From NCBI RefSeq assembly GCF_001613005.1, contig NZ_BDBN01000042.1:1-64000 (forward strand): DNA of 64,000 bases, given 5' to 3'. A program made the translations under genes and the position numbers. Origin of the DNA: Nocardia nova NBRC 15556. GTDB lineage: Bacteria; Actinomycetota; Actinomycetes; Mycobacteriales; Mycobacteriaceae. Shown piece by piece: positions 9,213 to 19,071 of the stretch. A model generated the notes under the pieces. The model worked only from the letters and a program-made list of their open reading frames with translations. It was not told the DNA's origin and searched no databases. Every line of letters starts with the position of its first letter. Position 1 is the first letter of the stretch.

Positions 9213-10343
9213 CTAGTCCGGTCCGCCGCCCGCGCCGCCCTTGGGCGGTGGGATGCGCACGATGCGGTCGTCCAGCGGTCCCGCGGCGGCGGGTTTGTTG
9301 ACCGTACCCACCCAGACGTTGCCGTCGCCGCCCAGCGCGGCGCCCCCGAGCGAGCCGTATTTGTCCTGCGCCACCATCGTCGGGGCGGTGGTCACCGCGT
9401 GCGTGGTCGGATCGGCGTCGGCGAAGGCCAGCGCCTTGGCGCCCGACATCGAGATCGCCACGCCGTCCACGGCGGCCGCGCAGCCGCCCGCACCCGGCTT
9501 GTCCGGCCAGGTCCACGCCGTGGCGACGGCGCCGTCGGGTCCCAGGCGCTGCAGCCGGTCCTCGGTGGCGGTGCGGTCGGTGAACCAGATGGTGTCCTTG
9601 TGGTCGGGGCACACCCCGCCCGCGGTGCCGATGCCGGACGCGACCACCTTCGGATTCGCGTTACCCGGCGCCGGATCGTCGATCTCGAGCAATTTGCCCG
9701 CCAGCGATCCGGGGTCGTTCGCCGCACCCGGATTGCCGGCGTCGCCGGTCAGCACCGCCAGTTTGGTCGGTGAGACGAAAGCGAGCGAGCCGTGGTTTCC
9801 GTTGGCGCCCTTGGGAATTCCGGTGAGAATCGGCTTCGGATCGCCGCCCGCGCCGATACGGACGACGCGATTGTCCGAGGCGGTGGTGATGTAGGCGTAG
9901 ACCAGGCCGTCCTCGCCGTAGCTAGGTGAGAGCGCGACATCGCTGAGCCCGCCGTCGCCGGCCGCGTCGACATCGACGCGGGTGACCTCGAGCGGCTGCG
10001 GTGGCGCCTGGCTCGGATCGACGGCGGTGACCTTCAGGATGCGGCCGGTGGTGCGTTCGGTGACCAGCGCCTGCTGCCCGTCCGGCAGGACCGTCAGCCC
10101 GCCGGTGGTGTCCAGGCACGACACCACGACCGCGGGATCGGGATCGATACACGGCCCGGTGGGACGCTGCCCGGTCGGCGGCGGAGTCTTCGGTTCGCTG
10201 GTCGGGCCCTGCCCCTCGGGTTCGATGGTGGGCGCGGGAGTGAACGGTTTGGACGCGGAATCGTCGAAGCGAGCACAGCCGACCACCAGGCCGGCGGTGA
10301 CGGCGAGGATCGACGCGACACGACCGACGACAACCACACTCAT
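9213..10343 (-). CDS. lppZ: LppZ-like lipoprotein, glucose/sorbosone dehydrogenase-type beta-propeller
   Basis: Secreted lipoprotein of 376 aa. A signal peptide with lipobox LVVGC puts the lipidated Cys at residue 23. After a Pro-rich linker (30-65) comes a six-bladed propeller resembling soluble PQQ sugar dehydrogenases, with GLTVLPDGQQALVTERTTGR near 90 and NHGSLAF near 185. Position between gatB and the DoxX gene matches Rv3006 (lppZ) in M. tuberculosis. Whether it binds PQQ cannot be read from the sequence, and no reaction is assigned. A TAACGT -10 box lies 7 nt before ATG 10343, so a leaderless transcript is likely. Confidence 0.87.
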   Translation of the reverse strand: MSVVVVGRVASILAVTAGLVVGCARFDDSASKPFTPAPTIEPEGQGPTSEPKTPPPTGQRPTGPCIDPDPAVVVSCLDTTGGLTVLPDGQQALVTERTTGRILKVTAVDPSQAPPQPLEVTRVDVDAAGDGGLSDVALSPSYGEDGLVYAYITTASDNRVVRIGAGGDPKPILTGIPKGANGNHGSLAFVSPTKLAVLTGDAGNPGAANDPGSLAGKLLEIDDPAPGNANPKVVASGIGTAGGVCPDHKDTIWFTDRTATEDRLQRLGPDGAVATAWTWPDKPGAGGCAAAVDGVAISMSGAKALAFADADPTTHAVTTAPTMVAQDKYGSLGGAALGGDGNVWVGTVNKPAAAGPLDDRIVRIPPPKGGAGGGPD

Positions 10344-10521
10344 TGCCCAAACGTTACGGAAATACCGCCGCGCGCGCTCGCAGGGGTCCGGACCACACCG
10401 CGCGGGCTGTCCCGGCGGCTACGGTTCGTGCTGGCGAGGCGCGCCGCGGAACCGGCCGGGCGGGGCTGACACGCCGGGAACAGACCACGCGCCCACGCGT
10501 TTGGCGTCATACTCTGTGCCC

Positions 10522-11493
10522 GTGACGGACAAGCCGAATCAAACACCGGAATCGAATCAGCCGTCGGGGCGGCCGTCGGGCTCCGGACCGACGGCGGGCA
10601 GCCCCTACGACAATCCGACCGGCGAATTCCCCTCGGTGAAACCCGCGGTGGGCAAGGAGGTTCCGCGGACCGAGGACGATCTCGGCCTGGACCCGGACGT
10701 ACCGTCCGCGGGTGCCGAGCACACGGGCGCCACGAAGAGGACGCAGCCCACGGGCGCCGCAGCCGCCGGAGCTACCGCCGCGAGCGCAGCGCATCCCGGC
10801 ACCGAGCACCCCGGCACCGAGCACCCCGGCACCGAACATGCCGGCACCGAGCACCCCGACACCGTGCCGCCTGGCGCCGAGCCGGCCGCCTCGGAAGCGC
10901 CCACCTACGCCTTCGCCACGATCCCGCCCGCGCGGGCCAACGGCGAAACCGAGCGGCTGCGCCGCCCGCGCGAATACCGCCGCGGCACACTGGATCTGGG
11001 TCTGCTGGGCCTGCGCCTGACCGTCGGCCTCACCTTCCTCTACCACGGCCTGCAGAAGCTGGCGGGCTGGTTCCACGGCCCCGGTCTCGACGGCACCCGG
11101 CACATGCTCGAGCAGGGCGGCTGGAAGCACATCGAGCTGTCCACCGCGATGCTCACCGTGTCCGAGGTCGGCGGCGGCGCGCTGATCATCCTCGGTCTGG
11201 CCACTCCGCTCGCGGCCGGTGCCGTCCTGGCGTCGATCTCGACCGCGTGGCTGTGGAAGCAGGGCATGGCTCCCGACTTCCAGTACCGCCCGGTCGAATT
11301 GGAGTCGATCCTCGCCGGCGCGGCGGCGTCGCTGATCCTCACCGGCCCCGGCCGCCTGTCGTTCGACCGCAACCGCGGCTGGGCCGTCCGCCCGTCGTGG
11401 GGTTCGTTCGTCTGCCTGGTCCTGGCGCTCGGCGCAGCGGCCGCTGGGTGGATTTTCCTGCACGGCGGCAACCCGTTCGTGGGAATCTTCTGA
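10522..11493 (+). CDS. DoxX-family membrane protein with long repetitive N-terminal tail
   Basis: 323-aa membrane protein, positional counterpart of Rv3005c. The C-terminal half (about 158-323) is a DoxX domain with four membrane segments, starting LGLLGLRLTVGLTFLYHGLQ. DoxX proteins of mycobacteria are linked to redox homeostasis in a complex with SodA and SseA; that role is family knowledge. The N-terminal 155 residues are Pro/Gly/Thr-rich and disordered, with a tandem HPGTE pentapeptide encoded by a 15-bp repeat around 10791-10862. A TACTCT -10 box (10510-10515) lies 6 nt before GTG 10522, so the start is taken there with a leaderless transcript. The next gene begins 3 bp after the stop. 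Confidence 0.88.
   Translation: MTDKPNQTPESNQPSGRPSGSGPTAGSPYDNPTGEFPSVKPAVGKEVPRTEDDLGLDPDVPSAGAEHTGATKRTQPTGAAAAGATAASAAHPGTEHPGTEHPGTEHAGTEHPDTVPPGAEPAASEAPTYAFATIPPARANGETERLRRPREYRRGTLDLGLLGLRLTVGLTFLYHGLQKLAGWFHGPGLDGTRHMLEQGGWKHIELSTAMLTVSEVGGGALIILGLATPLAAGAVLASISTAWLWKQGMAPDFQYRPVELESILAGAAASLILTGPGRLSFDRNRGWAVRPSWGSFVCLVLALGAAAAGWIFLHGGNPFVGIF
10791..10862. repeat. 15-bp tandem repeat encoding HPGTE units
   Basis: Roughly five tandem copies of a 15-bp unit close to CACCCCGGCACCGAG, in frame inside the DoxX gene; the last two are degenerate. Expected to vary in copy number between strains. Confidence 0.85.
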
Positions 11494-11496
11494 ACC

Positions 11497-11937
11497 GTGC
11501 CTGATTCCGCAATACCGAGTTACCGAGCGATCGAACGCCTGATCGCCGACTACGCCCTCCTGGTCGACCAGGGCGATTTCGCAGGTGTCGGCGCCCTGTT
11601 CGCCACGGGCTCCTTCGGGTCCAGCGCCGGAATGATCGAGGGCAGTGCCGCCGTGGAAAAGATGTTGTCCGGCACCGTGATCCGCTACGACGACGGCACT
11701 CCTCGCACGAAACACCTGGTCACCAACCTGGTGATCGAGGTCGACGAGGCCGAGGACACCGCGACCGGCAGGTCCTACTTCACCGTCCTGCAGGCCGCCC
11801 CCGACCTACCGCTGCAACCCATCGTCAGCGGCCGCTACGACGACCGCTTCCACCGCCCCGCCGGACAGTGGGCATTCGCGCAACGCGCGGTCACCATGGA
11901 CCTCATCGGCGACGTGAGCCACCACCTGCGCAGATAA
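11497..11937 (+). CDS. SnoaL/NTF2-like domain protein
   Basis: 146-aa single-domain protein of the NTF2-like superfamily (SnoaL-like). Typical features are the opening helix AIERLIADYALLVDQGDF, the AGVGALFA strand-turn, KHLVTNLVIEV and the C-terminal YDDRFHRPAGQWAFAQRAV sheet. The fold forms a cone-shaped pocket used by cyclases, dehydratases and binding proteins, so no reaction can be assigned. The GTG start is 3 bp after the DoxX stop, so it is cotranscribed with that gene. A pair of hairpin terminators follows. Confidence 0.85.
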   Translation: MPDSAIPSYRAIERLIADYALLVDQGDFAGVGALFATGSFGSSAGMIEGSAAVEKMLSGTVIRYDDGTPRTKHLVTNLVIEVDEAEDTATGRSYFTVLQAAPDLPLQPIVSGRYDDRFHRPAGQWAFAQRAVTMDLIGDVSHHLRR

Positions 11938-11963
11938 CTCCGCGCGCCATTGATGTTCGAACG

Positions 11964-11996
11964 GAAACGGCCGCTCCGTTGGGGAGCGGCCGTTTC
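11964..11996. terminator. Strong hairpin terminator after SnoaL-like gene
   Basis: Perfect 14-bp stem GAAACGGCCGCTCC / GGAGCGGCCGTTTC with a 5-nt loop. The stem ends in TTTC, giving a short U-run. Confidence 0.85.
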
Positions 11997-12033
11997 GCGC
12001 ACTCGACAGCTACCCACACCCCCACATCAGACA

Positions 12034-12068
12034 GAAAGGCCGCCCCCGCGACAGAGGAGCGGCCTTTC
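12034..12068. terminator. Second hairpin terminator, probably for ilvD
   Basis: 10-bp perfect stem GAAAGGCCGC / GCGGCCTTTC with a 15-nt loop, 38 bp after the first hairpin and between convergent genes. Its AAAGG/CCTTT base gives a U-run on either strand. Confidence 0.75.
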
Positions 12069-12224
12069 GTATAGGTGTCCTGATCTTTCATCTGAGGCGA
12101 CAACTGACCTCGTACGCACATGGGTAACTCACCGGGTACGTCCAGAACTCAGCCGGTCACCTGACGTAAGACCGACGCCCAACCCTCCGCGCGCCCAACG
12201 GCACGCAGAGGCCCGGAGAGGCGG

Positions 12225-14066
12225 TCACGGCACGCGGCGGACGGCACCTTTGTCGGCGGAGGTTGCCAATGCGGCGTACGCGCGCAGCGCGGTGGTGATC
12301 GGCCGATCACGCTGGACCGGCTGCCACGGCCGCTCCCGCGCCTCCATCTTGGCGCGGCGCTCGGCGAGCACCTCGTCGTCGACCAGCAGCTCGAGCGCGC
12401 GGGTGTGCACGTCGATGCGGATGCGGTCGCCGTTCTCGATCAGGCCGATGGCGCCGCCGCTGGCCGCCTCGGGGGAGATGTGCCCGATGGACAGGCCGGA
12501 GGTGCCGCCGGAGAAGCGGCCGTCGGTGATCAGCGCGCACACCTTGCCCAGGCCGAGGCCCTTGAGGAACGAGGTGGGATGCAGCATCTCCTGCATACCG
12601 GGGCCGCCGGCGGGGCCCTCGTATCGGATCACGACGACGTCGCCGGGGGTGATCTGTTTGCCCAGGATCGCCGAGACCGCGTCTTCCTGGGATTCCAGCA
12701 CCACGGCCGGTCCTTCGAAGGTGAACAGGTCCTCGTCGATACCGGCGGTTTTCAGGATGGCGCCGTCGAGGGCGATATTGCCCCGCAGCACGCACAGCCC
12801 GCCCTCGACGGTGTAGGCGTGCGCGATATCGCGAATGCACCCGCCCTCGGCATCGGTGTCCAGCGAGGACCAGCGGTTCTCGGTGGAGAACGGCACCGTG
12901 GTCCGCACTCCGCCGGGCGCGGCGTGGAACAGTTCGATCGCTTCGTCGGAAGCCTTGCCGGAGCGGATGTCCCAGGTGTCGAGCCACTCGTCGAAGGAGG
13001 CGGTGTGCACGGTGGTCACATCGGTTTCCAGCAGTCCGCCGCGGCGCAGTTCGCCCAGGATGGCGGGAATGCCGCCGGCGCGGTGCACATCTTCCATGTG
13101 GTAGTCGGAGTTGGGGGAGACCTTCGACAGGCAGGGCACCCGGCGCGAGATCTCGTCGATGGTGGCGAGGTCGAAATCGATCTCGCCCTCCTGGGCGGCG
13201 GCCAGGGTGTGCAGCACCGTGTTGGTGGAACCGCCCATCGCGACGTCGAGGGCCATCGCGTTGCGGAAGGCCTTGGCGTTGGCCACGTTTCGCGGCAGGA
13301 CGGATTCGTCGTCGTCGCGGTACCAGCGGTTAGCGATCTCGACGACGGTGCGGCCTGCCCGCTCGAACAGCGCGCGCCGCGCCGCGTGGGTGGCGAGGGT
13401 GGAGCCGTTGCCGGGCAGTGCCAGGCCCAATGCCTCGGTGAGGCAGTTCATCGAGTTCGCGGTGAACATGCCGGAACAGGAACCGCAGGTCGGGCAGGCG
13501 CTGCGCTCGACCTCGCTCAGCCCCTCGTCGCTGACCTCGGTGGAGGCGCTGGCGGCGATCGCGGTGATCAGATCGGTCGGCGCCTGCGCCACACCGCCGA
13601 CGACCACGGCCTTGCCTGCCTCCATCGGACCGCCGGAGACGAACACGGTCGGGATGTCGAGCCGCATGGCGGCGTTCAGCATGCCGGGAGTGATCTTGTC
13701 GCAGTTGGAGATACACACCAGCGCGTCGGCGGTGTGCGCGTTGACCATGTATTCGACCGAGTCCGCGATGATTTCGCGGCTGGGCAGCGAGTAGAGCATG
13801 CCGCCGTGACCCATCGCGATCCCGTCGTCGACAGCGATGGTGTGGAATTCGCGCGGCACACCACCGGCGGCGCGCACCGCGTCGGCGACGATCTCGCCGA
13901 CATCCTTCAGATGCACGTGGCCGGGCACGAATTGGGTGTAGGAGTTCGCGATCGCGACGATCGGCTTACCGAAATCGGAGTCGGTCAGGCCGGTGGCCCG
14001 CCAGAGTGCGCGTGCGCCTGCGGCATTGCGTCCGGCGGTGGTGGTGCGTGAGCGAAGCGGTGGCAT
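12225..14066 (-). CDS. ilvD: Dihydroxy-acid dehydratase, Escherichia coli-type
   Basis: Dehydrates 2,3-dihydroxy-isovalerate and 2,3-dihydroxy-3-methylvalerate in valine/isoleucine/leucine synthesis. 613 aa. Iron-sulfur ligands: C122 in [10 protein letters not shown] and the CPTCGSC cluster near 191-197; the C-terminal GRFSGGTSG motif is present. The stretch [12 protein letters not shown] has no Cys where [2Fe-2S]-class enzymes carry their third ligand, so this is the oxygen-sensitive [4Fe-4S] class, unlike mycobacterial Rv0189c as I recall it. ATG 14066 follows GAGGA with 8-nt spacing and gives the family start [14 protein letters not shown]; an upstream ATG at 14141 lacks a ribosome site. 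It lies near ilvBNC, unlike in M. tuberculosis. Confidence 0.96.
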   Translation of the reverse strand: MPPLRSRTTTAGRNAAGARALWRATGLTDSDFGKPIVAIANSYTQFVPGHVHLKDVGEIVADAVRAAGGVPREFHTIAVDDGIAMGHGGMLYSLPSREIIADSVEYMVNAHTADALVCISNCDKITPGMLNAAMRLDIPTVFVSGGPMEAGKAVVVGGVAQAPTDLITAIAASASTEVSDEGLSEVERSACPTCGSCSGMFTANSMNCLTEALGLALPGNGSTLATHAARRALFERAGRTVVEIANRWYRDDDESVLPRNVANAKAFRNAMALDVAMGGSTNTVLHTLAAAQEGEIDFDLATIDEISRRVPCLSKVSPNSDYHMEDVHRAGGIPAILGELRRGGLLETDVTTVHTASFDEWLDTWDIRSGKASDEAIELFHAAPGGVRTTVPFSTENRWSSLDTDAEGGCIRDIAHAYTVEGGLCVLRGNIALDGAILKTAGIDEDLFTFEGPAVVLESQEDAVSAILGKQITPGDVVVIRYEGPAGGPGMQEMLHPTSFLKGLGLGKVCALITDGRFSGGTSGLSIGHISPEAASGGAIGLIENGDRIRIDVHTRALELLVDDEVLAERRAKMEARERPWQPVQRDRPITTALRAYAALATSADKGAVRRVP

Positions 14067-14536
14067 GAATTCGGTCCTCGGTGGTCGGCGCGGTGGCCGG
14101 AGCGGCTCTACTCGGGCAGGGCTCTGCTCGTCGGTGCTCATCGTCCGGTGGGTCGCCGGGGCCGGGGCCGAGGGCTGGTCGGCCGCCGTGCGGAGCGTCT
14201 CTTCGGCGAGTGGTGTCGTCGGCAGAGGTGCCTGTTCGCAAGAGCAGAGTGTCTGTTCGGCGCTTCAACGTTACTCCCGCCACCGGAGCGTGCTCACCGG
14301 AGGCGGGTGGTCGTGCGGCCGCGGGGTGGAGCGGCAGCACGACGCACGTCGAGCCGGTCCGAGCGGCCGTCACCGGGTGGGGTCTCGACCACGGACCCGC
14401 ACCGCGACGCGATGATCGCGGCGACTGCGCCCCGAGTGGGGACGTAGTCAGGGCAGCATCGCGAAAGCGCGAATTTGTTCCCGGAGTTCGAGGTTGGCGG
14501 GAGAGTGTGAAACATCCCACTCGAGGGAGAGGCCGC
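14067..14536. other. 470-bp gap upstream of ilvD
   Basis: No convincing gene. A TAACGT -10-like box on the minus strand (14268-14273) could start an ilvD transcript with about 200 nt of leader, but no -35 box, terminator or complete leader ORF is visible. Confidence 0.5.
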
Positions 14537-15100
14537 TCAGTCCTCCGTGGAGGTGTCCGGCTTGTCAGCGGCTTCGGTCGACGAGCTGTCCGCGGCACCG
14601 GAATCGGTGGCCTCGCCGGTGCTCTGGCCGCTCGTCTCCTCCGTGTCCGCCGCGCTCTTCTCCGGCCGGGCGAACGGATCCGGAATCCGCCCGTCCGATG
14701 CCGCGACCAGATCCTTCAGCCGGTCGTAGCTCACCGCCGGCAGGGCCACCTCGGAGTCGTCGCTCAGATGCGCTCGCACCCAGCCGCGCTTGGGGATCCG
14801 CAGTCCCTGGATCTGCGACCAGTCGAGGTGCCGGGAGCCGAAGGTCGTGCGCAGGTCGAGTCCGCTCGCCGATACCGTGGTGCGGGACCGCTCCACCCAC
14901 CACGCGACCGCGGCCGGGATGAGAAACAGGATCCACAGCACCGCGGGCCAGCCGAAGAACGGGAACGCCGCGCAGAACAGCAGAATGAACACCCCGAGAT
15001 GCGCGAGCCGGGGGATACGGATCACACGCCCCGTATCGGTTCCGCCCTCGGCGGTGTGGGACGATTGAGCTGGTGGCACGGACTGCTGCGGCGATGACAC
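14537..15100 (-). CDS. cfp6: Cfp6-like PH-domain membrane protein
   Basis: 187-aa counterpart of Rv3004 (low molecular weight protein antigen 6) by position and sequence. Two adjacent hydrophobic segments (about 34-70) precede a bacterial PH domain containing DLRTTFGSRHLDWSQIQGLR and ALPAVSYDRLKDLV. The C-terminal 45 residues are a Ser/Glu/Asp/Thr-rich acidic tail not present in the mycobacterial protein as I recall it. The GTG start at 15100 is divergent from the ilvB leader, and the shared upstream region holds the candidate LtbR operator. Function is unknown. Confidence 0.85.
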   Translation of the reverse strand: MSSPQQSVPPAQSSHTAEGGTDTGRVIRIPRLAHLGVFILLFCAAFPFFGWPAVLWILFLIPAAVAWWVERSRTTVSASGLDLRTTFGSRHLDWSQIQGLRIPKRGWVRAHLSDDSEVALPAVSYDRLKDLVAASDGRIPDPFARPEKSAADTEETSGQSTGEATDSGAADSSSTEAADKPDTSTED

Positions 15101-15144
15101 ACCCCCATCCTCGCATCATGGTGAAGCGACACTCGAACCGCCCC

Positions 15145-15161
15145 GTCTCACATAATGAGAC
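15145..15161. promoter_or_regulatory. Candidate LtbR operator upstream of ilvB
   Basis: Palindrome GTCTCACATAATGAGAC (arms TCTCA/TGAGA around 5 nt). It lies 17 bp upstream of the ilvB -35 box. The nearly identical GTCTCGCATAGTGAGAT lies between ltbR and leuC at 60033-60049. Confidence 0.65.
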
Positions 15162-15178
15162 ACCGCACGTCAAGTAAT

Positions 15179-15208
15179 TTGACTCATCGACTCTCGCGCG
15201 CATACCGT
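15179..15208 (+). promoter_or_regulatory. ilvBNC promoter
   Basis: A -35 box TTGACT (15179-15184), an 18-bp spacer and a -10 box TACCGT (15203-15208). The leader-peptide GTG begins 7 nt after the -10 box, so the transcript probably starts at that GTG. Confidence 0.75.
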
Positions 15209-15215
15209 CGAGCGC

Positions 15216-15263
15216 GTGAATCGAAACGAGCTTCTCGTAATCGGCCGGCGCGTCCAGCGCTGA
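15216..15263 (+). CDS. ilvB leader peptide (attenuator)
   Basis: A 15-codon ORF encoding MNRNELLVIGRRVQR with GTG start and TGA stop. The run Leu-Leu-Val-Ile (15231-15242) covers all three branched-chain amino acids, so ribosomes should stall there when these are scarce. There is no ribosome site, but a -10 box 7 nt upstream fits a leaderless mRNA. The stop lies inside a segment that can pair with downstream sequences, and a U-tract terminator follows at 15342-15347. This matches the known logic of ilvB attenuation, for example in Corynebacterium glutamicum; the peptide itself acts only through its translation. Confidence 0.82.
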   Translation: MNRNELLVIGRRVQR

Positions 15264-15347
15264 GCCTGACGACTCGAGGTCGACTACGTCAGCTCGCAAC
15301 TGCGACGCGCCACCCTCGCTCAGCCATCGGCTGACGGGGGCTTTTTT
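15259..15347 (+). terminator. ilvB attenuator: antiterminator and terminator hairpins
   Basis: Terminator: TCAGCC (15320-15325), ATC loop, GGCTGA (15329-15334), then a G-run and TTTTTT (15342-15347). Alternative pairings are visible. GCTGAGC (15259-15265, spanning the leader stop) is complementary to GCTCAGC (15318-15324), the terminator 5' arm. CTGACG (15266-15271) pairs with CGTCAG (15287-15292), which can also pair with CTGACG of the terminator 3' arm (15331-15336). A ribosome stalled on Leu/Val/Ile codons leaves 15259-15271 free to sequester the terminator arm; one at the stop codon masks it. Confidence 0.78.
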
Positions 15348-15450
15348 GTGTTCGGACAAGTTGTGTTCATGGCTTCGAAGATCGCTCGAGCGCCGCGCAG
15401 GCGCCGCGTGACAGCGAAGCGGTGAACGACAAGCAGTAAGGAAAAAGACG

Positions 15451-17411
15451 GTGAGCGCACCAACTGCACGGCCCGGGCCCTCGGCCCGCAGGCCAGCGCC
15501 TTCGGCCTCCCAGCCGACCCCCGCGGCTGCCGCCGCGATCGGAAACCGCCGCCAGGTCCCGCCCGAGAAGGTGACCGGCGCCCAGTCCGTCGTCCGCTCC
15601 CTCGAGGAGCTCGGCGTCGACACGGTATTCGGCATTCCGGGTGGTGCGATTCTCCCCGTCTACGATCCGCTCTTCGACTCCACCCGCGTGCGTCACGTCC
15701 TGGTCCGCCACGAGCAGGGCGCCGGTCACGCTGCGACCGGTTATGCCCAGGCCACCGGCAAGGTCGGTGTGTGTATGGCCACATCCGGTCCGGGTGCGAC
15801 CAACCTCGTCACCCCGATCGCGGACGCGCAGATGGATTCCGTGCCGCTGGTGGCGATCACCGGACAGGTCGGCCGCGGCCTGATCGGTACCGACGCCTTC
15901 CAGGAAGCCGACATCTCCGGCATCACCATGGCGTGCACCAAGCACAACTTCCTGGTCAACGACGCCATCGACATCCCGCGCATCATCGCCGAGGCGTTCC
16001 ACCTGGCCTCGTCGGGCCGTCCGGGCGCGGTGCTGGTCGACATCCCGAAGGATGTCCTGCAGGCGCAGACCACCTTCAGCTGGCCGCCGGAGATGCGGCT
16101 GCCCGGCTACCGCCCGGTGACCAAGCCGCACGGCAAGCAGGTGCGTGAGGCCGCGCGGATGATCGCCGAGGCCAAGGCGCCCGTGCTCTACGTCGGCGGC
16201 GGCGTGATCAAGGCCGATGCCTCTCCGGAGCTGCTGGAACTGGCCGAGCTCACCGGCATCCCGGTGGTCACCACCCTGATGGCGCGCGGCGCGTTCCCCG
16301 ACAGCCACACCCTCAACATGGGTATGCCCGGTATGCACGGCACCGTGGGAGCCGTTGCGGCCCTGCAGAAGTCGGACCTGCTGATCACGCTGGGCGCCCG
16401 CTTCGACGACCGCGTCACCGGCCAGCTGGACTCCTTCGCCCCGCATGCGAAGGTGATCCACGCCGATATCGACCCCGCCGAGATCGGCAAGAACCGCCAC
16501 GCGGATGTGCCGATCGTGGGTGACTGCCGCGAGGTCATCACCGAACTGATCGAGACCCTGAAGTCCGATCCGGCCTTCACCAACGCCGAGGCGCCGCTGC
16601 TGGACCTGGAGTCCTGGTGGACCTATCTCGACGGTGTGCGCAAGCAGTACCCGCTCGGCTACGGCCCCACCTCCGACGGCTCGCTGTCGCCGGAGTACGT
16701 CATCGAGACCCTGGGCCGACTGGCCGGGCCCGATGCCATCTATGTGGCCGGTGTCGGCCAGCACCAGATGTGGGCCGCGCAGTTCGTCAAGTACGAGAAG
16801 CCGCGCACCTGGCTGAACTCCGGTGGTCTGGGCACCATGGGCTACGCCGTGCCCGCGGCGATGGGCGCCAAGATGGGCGCGCCGGACAAAGAGGTGTGGG
16901 CGGTCGACGGTGACGGCTGCTTCCAGATGACCAACCAGGAGCTCGCGACCTGTGCCGTCGAGGGCGTGCCGATCAAGGTCGCGCTGATCAACAACGGCAA
17001 CCTGGGCATGGTCCGGCAGTGGCAGACCCTGTTCTACGAGAAGCGCTACTCCAACACCGACCTGGGCACCCACACCTTGCGCATCCCCGATTTCGTGAAG
17101 CTCGCCGAAGCGCTGGGCTGCCACGGCATCCGGGTGGAGAAGGAAGAGGACGTCGAGGCCGCGATCCGCGAGGCGCAGTCGATCAACGACCGTCCCGTGG
17201 TGATCGACTTCATCGTCGGCAAGGACGCGCAGGTGTGGCCGATGGTCGCCGCCGGCACCTCCAACGACGAGATCATGGCAGCGCGCGGCATTCGCCCGCT
17301 GTTCGACGAGGACGAGCAGGCCTCCGAGCCGGCCGTCATCCATGAGGCCATGTCCCACGACAAGGCGACCCTGGCGGCGCACGAACGGGCCTCGCAGAAG
17401 GAGACCAACCT

Positions 17412-17415
<4 letters not shown>
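15451..17415 (+). CDS. ilvB: Acetolactate synthase large (catalytic) subunit
   Basis: ThDP-dependent acetohydroxyacid synthase, first common step of valine, leucine and isoleucine synthesis. 654 aa. Seen: catalytic E88 in [11 protein letters not shown], the FAD/central domain (about 220-380) and the ThDP-Mg motif from [14 protein letters not shown] to INN near 490-515. The N-terminal 35 residues are a low-complexity Ala/Pro tail. The GTG start at 15451 follows AAGGA at 9-nt spacing. It is the first gene of ilvBNC, under an attenuator and probably LtbR. The stop overlaps the GTG of ilvN. Confidence 0.98.
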
Positions 17416-18967
<1,552 letters not shown>

Positions 18968-18981
18968 GGTTTCACACCCGA

Positions 18982-19014
18982 ACGACCCGCTGGGCAGTGT
19001 GTCCGGCGGGTCGT
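18982..19014. terminator. ilvBNC operon terminator
   Basis: 9-bp perfect stem ACGACCCGC / GCGGGTCGT with a 15-nt loop and no U-tract. It lies between convergent ilvC and the CHAT operon and may serve both. Confidence 0.7.
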
Positions 19015-19071
19015 CGTGTATGCAGGGCCGCTCGCCCGCGCCGGTTCCCGGTGCTGTCTCGGCGGTCGCTG

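Noticed and set aside
10801-10860. CRISPR-like repeat array
   Set aside because: 15-bp in-frame coding repeats without spacers; no cas genes in the window.
14067-14290. Possible ilvD leader peptide with Leu-Leu-Leu codons
   Set aside because: The frame has no stop before ilvD, no credible start after the -10-like box and no terminator hairpin.
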